The position numbers and the translations under genes were made by a program. Below, piece by piece: positions 1 to 5,848 of a DNA stretch of 15,337 bases; within the stretch, counting starts at the first letter, position 1; each line of letters begins with the position of its first letter. Origin of the DNA: Candidatus Mesolinea sp. GTDB lineage: Bacteria; Chloroflexota; Anaerolineae; Anaerolineales; Anaerolineaceae. The notes under the pieces are model-generated. The model was not told the origin of the DNA. It saw nothing but the letters and a program-made list of their open reading frames with translations, and did not search any database. The stretch spans positions 1-15,337 of the forward strand of contig DMCS01000008.1 in NCBI GenBank assembly GCA_003445715.1. The letters are read 5' to 3'.

Positions 1-36
1 ATGTTTTTCAACACCCTCAAAATTGATATTGTGATT

Positions 37-48
37 TCGGGGTATAAT
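37..48 (+). promoter_or_regulatory. -10 promoter element for the glmS leader
   Basis: A perfect TATAAT (43-48) is preceded by TCGGGG. Transcription would start near 54-56, giving a leader of about 215 nt that contains the ribozyme and leaving only about 15 nt in front of the cleavage site. No good -35 box is seen at 16-18 nt; TTGATA (23-28) is only 14 nt away. The same 12-mer recurs in front of ricT (3286-3297), which supports a real promoter. Confidence 0.6.
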
Positions 49-68
49 CTGCTCTACACCGGAAAAAT

Positions 69-190
69 AGCGCCAGGCCTGGCTACGCCAGGTGACGAGG
101 GTGGGGGTTCCTTTCCGCGAGGAAAGGTTAACCATGAGCATGGGAAAATCGAAAGATCGGCGGATGCCCCCTAGATGGTCAATCATCTAA
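69..190 (+). ncRNA. glmS ribozyme: glmS ribozyme/riboswitch (GlcN6P-activated self-cleaving leader), divergent form
   Basis: The leader carries, in order, the conserved blocks of the glmS ribozyme: AGCGCC at 69-74, a P1 hairpin (CCTGGC 78-83 with GCCAGG 87-92, loop TAC), TGACGAGG at 93-100, a G-run with TT at 103-109, ATCGAAAGATCGGCGG at 148-163 and GATGCCCCCTAG at 163-174. GGGGG 103-107 pairs with CCCCC 167-171 (P2). By analogy with the family, cleavage falls between A69 and G70 and needs glucosamine-6-phosphate, the product of the gene downstream. Compared with Bacillus and Thermoanaerobacter ribozymes as I recall them, two things are odd. About 38 nt (110-147) are inserted between the P2 strand and AUCGA, forming CCTTTCC-GCGA-GGAAAGG and CCAT-GAGC-ATGG hairpins. 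The long P3-P4 part is replaced by a short TAGATG/CATCTA hairpin (172-189). The core match and its place before glmS make the call strong; activity is inferred. Confidence 0.9.
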
Positions 191-255
191 TTTCCAGTGT
201 AGCAACAATTTCATAGATTTACGAGCATAGTTGAACTATGAGCGTAATCGATTCT

Positions 256-264
256 GGAAGGAGA
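256..264 (+). promoter_or_regulatory. Shine-Dalgarno site that fixes the glmS start
   Basis: GGAAGGAGA lies 6 nt before the ATG at 271. The upstream in-frame ATGs at 238 and 265 are excluded: the first lies before this site, the second is only one base from it, and both would bury the N-terminal catalytic cysteine. Confidence 0.85.
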
Positions 265-270
265 ATGTTT

Positions 271-2112
271 ATGTGTGGGATCGTAGCTTACATTGGCGGG
301 CAAAACGCCACACCGATTATTTTGGATGGGCTTAAAAAATTAGAATACCGCGGATATGATTCAGCGGGAATTGCGGTGTTGCAAGATGGAAAAATCGAAA
401 TCAGACGCGATGTTGGCAAAATCTCCCATCTGGAAGCGCTGATTGCTCAGGAACCACTCGAAGGCAAGCTTGGCATCGGCCACACGCGCTGGGCAACACA
501 CGGTGCACCTAATATGCAAAATGCCCACCCACATGTGAGCTCCAATGGCGAGATCGTTATCGTGCACAATGGGATAGTGGAAAATTATCTCAGTTTACGA
601 GAGGAACTGAGCGCTGAAGGTGCTGTTTTTCACTCTGAAACGGATACGGAAACGATTGTACTGTTAATCGAACACTACTATGCTGTAACGCAAGACCTTC
701 TCCGTGCTGTCCAAGAAACACTGAAGCGCATTAAAGGCGCGCATGGCATTGTGGTGATGTCCTCCCGTGAGCCAGACAAACTTATTGCTGCACGTTTAGG
801 GAATGCTGGCGGTGTAGCGATTGGCAGGGGCAAAGGGGAAATGTTCATCGCGAGCGATCTGCCTGCAATTATGCAGCATACACACGAAATCACTTTTCTG
901 GACTCAGAACAAATCGCTGTGGTGCAGCAAGATAGTCTTGAAATTCAAACGCTTGCTGGAGTGTCATTAGAGCCGGTTTGGAATCACATTCCTTGGGATC
1001 CGGTCTCTGCAGAGAAGGGAATATACCGGCATTTTATGCAGAAAGAAATTCATGAGCAGGTACGCTCACTCTCCGATACGATGGTAGGGCGGATCGATTT
1101 TGATGATTATCGTATTATGCTGCCAGATTTGCACTTAACAGCATTGGAAGCTCAAAAAATTAGCAAAATTTTCATAACGGCGTGTGGTACAGCGTATCAT
1201 GCGGGGCTGATTGGAAAAATCCTCATCGAACAGATTGCACGCATTCCAACCGAGGTGATGGTTGCCTCTGAATTCCGTTACCTTGACCCTATCATTGATG
1301 AAGGCACTGTTGTTTTGGCGATAAGTCAATCAGGAGAAACTGCTGATACCTTAGCCGCGATGGAGGAAGGCAGGCGCAAAGGCGCAAAGCTATGGAGTAT
1401 CGTCAATGCGATTGGTTCTCAAGCCATGCGTGTTGCGGATGGTACGATCTCTATGCAGGTTGGACCAGAAATTGGAGTGGCTTCAACGAAAGCCTTCACT
1501 GCACCGATATTAGACCTCTATATGCTTGCGGTTTACTTGGCTGATTTGCGTGGAAGCTTGTCAGATCAAAAACGGCATGAAATGGTGCAAGACCTGCTAA
1601 AAATTCCGACGTTGACACAAAAAACGCTTGCACGTGAAACTGAAGTGGAGAAAATTGCAGCAAAATACAAAGATATGCGCAATATGCTTTATTTAGGAAG
1701 GGGGATAAACATGCCAATCGCTTACGAAGGCGCCTTAAAGTTAAAAGAAATTTCGTATATACATGCGGAAGGTTATCCCGCAGGTGAGATGAAGCATGGT
1801 CCAATCGCCTTGATTGATCAGGATATGCCCGTACTAGTTATTGCACCAAAGGATAAGTGGTATGAAAAGATGGTTAGTCAAATTGAGCAAGCCAAAGCAC
1901 GCGGTGGTAGAGTTATTGCTGTGGCGACGGAAGGCGACATGCTCATTGCGGAGTTAGCTGATGACATCATGTGGATACCTAACGTACCTTGGCTGCTTAG
2001 CCCAGTGATTACCTCCATTCCCCTTCAGCTCTTTGCCTATCATATTGCCAGCTTACTTGGCTTAGACGTCGATCAACCACGCAACTTAGCCAAGTCTGTG
2101 ACTGTGGAGTAA
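271..2112 (+). CDS. glmS: Glutamine--fructose-6-phosphate aminotransferase (isomerizing)
   Basis: Makes glucosamine-6-phosphate from fructose-6-phosphate and glutamine, the first step to UDP-GlcNAc and so to peptidoglycan; cytoplasmic. The product is 613 aa, a normal length. It starts MCGIVAYIGG, and Cys2 becomes the N-terminal nucleophile of the class II glutaminase domain once Met is removed, which dictates the start at 271. That domain also shows GHTRWATHG and HNGIVENY. Two SIS (sugar isomerase) domains follow, at roughly residues 285-430 and 455-600, with CGTAYHAG, ISQSGETADT and EGALKLKEISY. It ends PRNLAKSVTVE, the family's near-invariant C-terminus. A strong Shine-Dalgarno site precedes it. 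The leader carries a glmS ribozyme, so feedback by its own product through mRNA cleavage is expected. mrp follows after 80 nt. Confidence 0.98.
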   Translation: MCGIVAYIGGQNATPIILDGLKKLEYRGYDSAGIAVLQDGKIEIRRDVGKISHLEALIAQEPLEGKLGIGHTRWATHGAPNMQNAHPHVSSNGEIVIVHNGIVENYLSLREELSAEGAVFHSETDTETIVLLIEHYYAVTQDLLRAVQETLKRIKGAHGIVVMSSREPDKLIAARLGNAGGVAIGRGKGEMFIASDLPAIMQHTHEITFLDSEQIAVVQQDSLEIQTLAGVSLEPVWNHIPWDPVSAEKGIYRHFMQKEIHEQVRSLSDTMVGRIDFDDYRIMLPDLHLTALEAQKISKIFITACGTAYHAGLIGKILIEQIARIPTEVMVASEFRYLDPIIDEGTVVLAISQSGETADTLAAMEEGRRKGAKLWSIVNAIGSQAMRVADGTISMQVGPEIGVASTKAFTAPILDLYMLAVYLADLRGSLSDQKRHEMVQDLLKIPTLTQKTLARETEVEKIAAKYKDMRNMLYLGRGINMPIAYEGALKLKEISYIHAEGYPAGEMKHGPIALIDQDMPVLVIAPKDKWYEKMVSQIEQAKARGGRVIAVATEGDMLIAELADDIMWIPNVPWLLSPVITSIPLQLFAYHIASLLGLDVDQPRNLAKSVTVE

Positions 2113-2180
2113 GCGTACAATACAAGTGCATTATGCAGGATGAAAATAAGCTAAACTTAGGAAAATTTAACCATTTACAC

Positions 2181-2187
2181 AAAGGAG
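2181..2187 (+). promoter_or_regulatory. Shine-Dalgarno site pointing to a TTG start for mrp
   Basis: AAAGGAG lies 5 nt before an in-frame TTG at 2193. An upstream in-frame ATG at 2133 has no such site and would add 20 residues of unfamiliar sequence, so TTG is preferred. Confidence 0.75.
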
Positions 2188-2192
2188 TTAAC

Positions 2193-3248
2193 TTGATTTC
2201 TTCTGAACAGGTTTATCAAGCGTTATCGAATGTCATGGATCCAGATCTAAACAAAGATTTGGTGTCTCTGAAAATGGTTGAGGATGTTCAAATTGAGGGT
2301 GAGAACGTCAGTTTTACTTTGGTTCTAACCACACCTGCTTGCCCGTTACGGGCAAAGTTGGAACAAGATGCCCGTGAAGCAGTCATTGCTCAGACGGGTG
2401 CAAAAGATGTACACATCAATGTTATTTCGCGTGCACCCGGTACGAAAACACTGAACTTAGGTGATAATCAGTTTGGGCATGTAGTTGCTGTTGGTTCGGG
2501 GAAAGGCGGTGTCGGTAAAAGCACAATTGCAGCTAATTTGGCTATCAGCTTAGCCCATCAAGGCGCCAGTGTTGGTTTATTGGATGCGGATATATATGGA
2601 CCAAACATCCCGCGCATGTTAGGTATCGATGATTTTCAACCGACCTCCAAAGATGGAAATAAAATTCATCCAGCCACAGCCCACGGCATCAAAGTCGTGT
2701 CTATTGGTTTTTTTGTTCAAGAAGGCCAGCCTTTGATTTGGCGTGGACCTTTGTTGCATTCCGCTATCCAACAGTTCTTATCAGATTTTGATTGGGGCTG
2801 TATCGATTACCTTGTCGTGGATTTACCACCAGGCACTGGCGATGTGCAACTTTCCTTAGCACAGTCCTTGCCTATTAGCGGAGCGGTGATTGTAACCACC
2901 CCGCAAGCTGTAGCTGTTGACGATGCTTATCGGGCGGCAGTAATGTTTGATAAATTGGGTGTGCCCGTATTGGGAATTATTGAAAACATGGCTTTTTTAG
3001 AGTTGCCAGATGGCACCCATATGACGCTTTTTGGGGAAGGTGGCGGTCCAGCCTTAGCCAAACGCAGCGGGGTTCCTTTTTTAGGGAGCATCCCCTTTGA
3101 TCAACGCATTGTCCAAAATGGTGATAATGGCTTGTTGATTGTAGAAAACCATGTTGAGAGTCCGGCTGCTCAGGCTATCCACGCAATTAGCAGCAACGTG
3201 GCTGTAGAGCTTAGCAAACGAGATTATGCTCATTTGAGAGAGGGATGA
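2193..3248 (+). CDS. mrp: Mrp/NBP35-family P-loop ATPase (iron-sulfur carrier type) with MIP18-like N-terminus
   Basis: Family members bind and transfer Fe-S clusters using an ATP-dependent dimer in the cytoplasm. With the TTG start the protein is 351 aa, normal for the family. Residues 1-80 form a MIP18/DUF59 domain with the TTPACPL motif (Cys50). The ATPase domain follows, with deviant Walker A GSGKGGVGKST (101-111), LLDADIYGPNIPRML (129-143) and VVDLPPGTGD. The oddity is the segment after ENM: most Mrp proteins have a CxxC there that bridges the cluster between subunits, but here it reads AFLELPDGTHMTLFGEGGG with no cysteine. The only cysteines I see are in TTPACPL and WGCIDY. From memory, cysteine-free versions also occur in Actinomycetota. 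The family call is firm; a cluster-carrier role for this copy is not. It lies 80 nt after glmS with no terminator between, so cotranscription is likely. Confidence 0.93.
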   Translation: MISSEQVYQALSNVMDPDLNKDLVSLKMVEDVQIEGENVSFTLVLTTPACPLRAKLEQDAREAVIAQTGAKDVHINVISRAPGTKTLNLGDNQFGHVVAVGSGKGGVGKSTIAANLAISLAHQGASVGLLDADIYGPNIPRMLGIDDFQPTSKDGNKIHPATAHGIKVVSIGFFVQEGQPLIWRGPLLHSAIQQFLSDFDWGCIDYLVVDLPPGTGDVQLSLAQSLPISGAVIVTTPQAVAVDDAYRAAVMFDKLGVPVLGIIENMAFLELPDGTHMTLFGEGGGPALAKRSGVPFLGSIPFDQRIVQNGDNGLLIVENHVESPAAQAIHAISSNVAVELSKRDYAHLREG

Positions 3249-3267
3249 AAACATTCTGGGAAGCTGA

Positions 3268-3297
3268 CCGAGGTTAATTTCACCCTCGGGGTATAAT
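3268..3297 (+). promoter_or_regulatory. ricT promoter with an overlapping inverted repeat; predicted leaderless start
   Basis: TATAAT at 3292-3297 ends 8 nt before the ATG at 3306, so transcription should begin at or within a few bases of the start codon. CCGAGG (3268-3273) and CCTCGG (3284-3289) are a perfect 6-bp inverted repeat with a 10-nt spacer abutting the -10 box. It could be an operator or a small hairpin at the end of the mrp transcript; it lacks a T-run, so it is not a standard terminator. No convincing -35 box is seen. Confidence 0.55.
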
Positions 3298-3305
3298 TGT
3301 CAATT

Positions 3306-4406
3306 ATGGCAGAAAATACAATTATCGGTGTCCAATTTAATCCTGTAGGGAAGGTTTATGACTTTACATTACCTGACGGAAAGACGGTCAAGATTGGTGA
3401 TATTGTCCTTGTCCGCACAACACGTGGCAGGCAGTTAGGGAAAGTCGTAAGGGAGAGAAGTAAACACATCAGCGAAAGCGCTGAAATTTATCCTATCGAG
3501 CGCATAGCCACTGATGAAGACTTGGCAGTGTGGGAAGCAAATAAGCTCCGAGAACAGGAAGCTTTAGATAAGGTTCGTGCTTATTTCAAGGAACGGGGAT
3601 TGGAGGGTGTGAAGGTACTCTCTGCGGATTTCTCTTTTGATGGCAACCGCATGAGCTTGTACCTCAATTATGAACCAAAGCAAAGGTTTGATTTGCGCGC
3701 ATTCATCCAAGATATTTCTAAGGATTTTCCTGATAGTCGCATTGAAGTCCGGCAGGTAGGACCACGGGATGTAGCCAAAGCACTCTCAGGCTTAGGGGCT
3801 TGCGGGATTGAAAAACGTTGCTGTTCGCGTTTCTTGACAGATTTTAGCTCAATCTCGATCAAGATGGCTAAGTCTCAGGATATATCGCTGACGCCGATGG
3901 AAATTACCGGGATGTGTGGAAGGTTACGCTGCTGCCTCGCTTACGAGTATGAAACCTATGAGGAAGCGCGCAAAAATCTCCCCAGGCGCAAAAAGGTAAT
4001 TCAGACTCCTTTAGGAGAAGGAAGGGTTGTTCAAGTTTTACCGCTGAGTGATTCAGTTGTAGTTGATCTGCCTGGGAAGGGTCCGCGGCAATTCACTTTA
4101 GAAGAATTGCAAAACGGAAGAATAGCTGAGGAAAGCTCTGTGGAGGTTCCTTTACCTGAGGTTGAAGTTTTTGAGGAGGAAGATATCGAGCTGCTTTCTT
4201 TCGAGGAAGCAGTGCCTTCAAAATCGACAAAATCACGCCGCAGAAGGAAGTCTGGGAAAAGCGGGCAGCGTTCATCCAATCAACCAGCAAGTTCCCAGCG
4301 CAAGCGCTCCACGCATGGGCAATATTCATCGAAAAATTCTACTCAACAGAGGCAAAACCAGCATTCTCAAAAGGAGAATAAGAACTTGGGTGAGGATAAA
4401 AAATAA
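3306..4406 (+). CDS. ricT: PSP1-domain protein RicT (YaaT-like)
   Basis: In Bacillus subtilis RicT (YaaT) works with RicA and RicF in a Fe-S complex that affects RNase Y processing, sporulation and biofilm formation. The 366-aa product has the PSP1 C-terminal domain over about residues 60-230, with GPRDVAKALSGLGACGIEKR and the cysteine pattern C166-x5-CC(172,173) ... C204-x4-CC(209,210), matching the family's cluster ligands. An N-terminal segment (5-55) resembles a small beta barrel. Residues about 282-366 are a low-complexity tail, first acidic and then rich in Arg, Lys, Ser and Gln. A TTG at 3297 is in frame, but it overlaps the -10 box, so ATG 3306 is chosen. No Shine-Dalgarno site is present, which fits a leaderless mRNA. 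The deacetylase gene follows after 32 nt. ricA and ricF are not in this window. Confidence 0.9.
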   Translation: MAENTIIGVQFNPVGKVYDFTLPDGKTVKIGDIVLVRTTRGRQLGKVVRERSKHISESAEIYPIERIATDEDLAVWEANKLREQEALDKVRAYFKERGLEGVKVLSADFSFDGNRMSLYLNYEPKQRFDLRAFIQDISKDFPDSRIEVRQVGPRDVAKALSGLGACGIEKRCCSRFLTDFSSISIKMAKSQDISLTPMEITGMCGRLRCCLAYEYETYEEARKNLPRRKKVIQTPLGEGRVVQVLPLSDSVVVDLPGKGPRQFTLEELQNGRIAEESSVEVPLPEVEVFEEEDIELLSFEEAVPSKSTKSRRRRKSGKSGQRSSNQPASSQRKRSTHGQYSSKNSTQQRQNQHSQKENKNLGEDKK

Positions 4407-4438
4407 TTCTTTCCTAAATTAGTTCCCATTCGTAAATT

Positions 4439-5161
4439 ATGACGAGTTATTTCGAAGAAAATTGGCAAAAGGGTACAAAAATCCTGGTCATTCTAGCTCA
4501 TCCCGATGACCCGGAATTTTTTATGGGTGGCACAATCGCACGCTGGGTAGAAAAAGGCTACATTGTCCAGTATTGTCTCCTTACAAAAGGTGAGAAAGGT
4601 ATCAATCCGGGCTTTCCCGAGGGAGAGGCGTTGGCAGCATTGAGGGTTGAGGAGCAAAAAGCAGCTGCTGCGGTGCTCGGAGTACATAGCGTGCAATTTT
4701 TGGATTTTGTGGATGGTTATTTGGAAGTAGGTTTGGATAAACGGCTGGCTGTAACGCGTGTCATCCGCAACGTAAAACCCAATGTGGTAGTATCTTGCGA
4801 TCCACAAAGTTATTATATTGCGGATACTTATCTCAATCATCCTGATCACCGTACTGCTGGCCAGATTGTTGTGGATTCTGTTTATCCAGCAGCGATTAAT
4901 AATGCTTTTTTCCCGGAATTGCTCGAAGAAGGCTTGCCAGCCGTAGAAATCTCCGAGCTTTGGCTGAGCCTAACTCCAACACCTAATGTCACTTTGGATG
5001 TGGATGCTTTTTGGGAGCAGCGCTTAAAAGCACTGCTTGAACATAAATCTCAAATCGTCGATCCCGAAAGGTTTCTCACGCGCATGCAAGCCAGTAAGGC
5101 ACACATGATTGGTCAAGATGGCCGCTATTATGAATTCTTCCGACGGATTAGATTTCACTAG
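4439..5161 (+). CDS. PIG-L/LmbE-family zinc deacetylase
   Basis: This family removes acetyl groups from N-acetylglucosamine-type sugars or conjugates, as BshB does in bacillithiol, MshB in mycothiol and PIG-L in GPI synthesis. The 240-aa product has AHPDDPEF (20-27) and NHPDHR (133-138). His21, Asp24 and His137 are the expected zinc ligands, and Asp23 is the likely catalytic base. No signal peptide or TM segment is seen, so it should be cytoplasmic. The ATG at 4439 lacks a clear Shine-Dalgarno site, but the domain begins within 14 residues, so a later start would cut the fold. It is 32 nt after ricT and probably cotranscribed. The substrate cannot be read from the sequence; no glycosyltransferase or thiol-ligase partner is in view. 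Confidence 0.92.
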   Translation: MTSYFEENWQKGTKILVILAHPDDPEFFMGGTIARWVEKGYIVQYCLLTKGEKGINPGFPEGEALAALRVEEQKAAAAVLGVHSVQFLDFVDGYLEVGLDKRLAVTRVIRNVKPNVVVSCDPQSYYIADTYLNHPDHRTAGQIVVDSVYPAAINNAFFPELLEEGLPAVEISELWLSLTPTPNVTLDVDAFWEQRLKALLEHKSQIVDPERFLTRMQASKAHMIGQDGRYYEFFRRIRFH

Positions 5162-5240
5162 GTGCGCCAGTCTAATGCAGAATGATGTTGTAACTAAGGC
5201 GCATGCCCAAAATGAGAGAAAATTATGGTGGAATCTATGA

Positions 5241-5783
5241 ATGGAAAGTGAAATGTCTCTGCTCGTTGGTGTATATGGCTCGAGTGGTTGTGGGAAGACG
5301 CACTTTGTTGAGGAGCTGGTCACGCGGATTACTGGAAGAGGTTATAGCTGTAGAGGCGTTTGTAGCCCAGCAATTTTTGAAGGAGGCTTGAAAACGGGCA
5401 TTTTGGCTCGCCTTATTCCAGGAAGAGAAAGCAAAGTTTTAGCTAAATTGGCACAAGAAGGTGATGATCATATTTTGGGTAAGTGGCGTATCTACCCGGA
5501 AACGTTCGCCTGGGCTTTGGACTATTTGCAAGAGGAAACCTACAGTGATCTTTGGATCATTGACGAGCTTGGACCTTATGAGGTCGAGCGAGGCTTAGGA
5601 TGGGCACCTATCCTCCTGCGCTTGGAAAATTTACCTGGAAAGGTGATTCTCATCACCTACCGCCCAAACTTGGATAATTATTTCACTAAGCGCTATCCGA
5701 ATATCTTGACCTTTGACCTCGAGCGAGATAACGCTGCGGAAAAAGCGACCCGAGAAATAGAGGGACTGCTTTTAGTGGAGTAA
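5241..5783 (+). CDS. THEP1-like small NTPase (NTPase_1 family)
   Basis: THEP1-type proteins are small P-loop nucleoside triphosphatases of uncertain cellular role, some with nucleotide-kinase-like folds. The 180-aa product shows Walker A GSSGCGKT (13-20), LWIIDELGPYE (104-114) with Walker B Asp108-Glu109, and an IFEGGLKTGI stretch typical of the family. Length fits the family. Two starts are possible: ATG 5241 with GTGGAA 7 nt upstream, or ATG 5253 with GGAAAG 4 nt upstream (176 aa, starting MSLLVGVYG). The choice does not affect the domain. It is the last gene of the + strand block, 79 nt after the deacetylase, and runs towards the GH31 gene. Other small P-loop ATPases are less likely because of the IDE-G motif. 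Confidence 0.8.
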   Translation: MESEMSLLVGVYGSSGCGKTHFVEELVTRITGRGYSCRGVCSPAIFEGGLKTGILARLIPGRESKVLAKLAQEGDDHILGKWRIYPETFAWALDYLQEETYSDLWIIDELGPYEVERGLGWAPILLRLENLPGKVILITYRPNLDNYFTKRYPNILTFDLERDNAAEKATREIEGLLLVE

Positions 5784-5848
5784 ACGCATCAAAAAGACGC
5801 GCGCGCCACTCATCGTTGATTCTGATTATCTTTGAAAAATCCCTTTTA

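Noticed and set aside
238..270. Upstream ATGs at 238 and 265 as the glmS start
   Set aside because: They would hide the catalytic Cys2, and neither has a usable Shine-Dalgarno spacing; GGAAGGAGA is correctly placed for ATG 271.
4162..4422. Overlapping 86-aa + strand frame inside ricT
   Set aside because: It is an alternate frame of the low-complexity ricT tail, without a ribosome binding site or family features.
5162..5240. TGCGCC ... GGCGCA inverted repeat between the deacetylase and NTPase genes
   Set aside because: Arms are only 6 bp with about 29 nt between them and no T-run; chance is likely.
5203..5391. 62-aa + strand frame overlapping the NTPase start
   Set aside because: The Walker A motif and domain lie in the other frame; this one is a shadow.
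5784..5848. Bidirectional terminator between the convergent NTPase and GH31 genes
   Set aside because: I found no stable GC-rich hairpin with flanking A- and T-runs; the GCGCGC stretch has no good partner arm.
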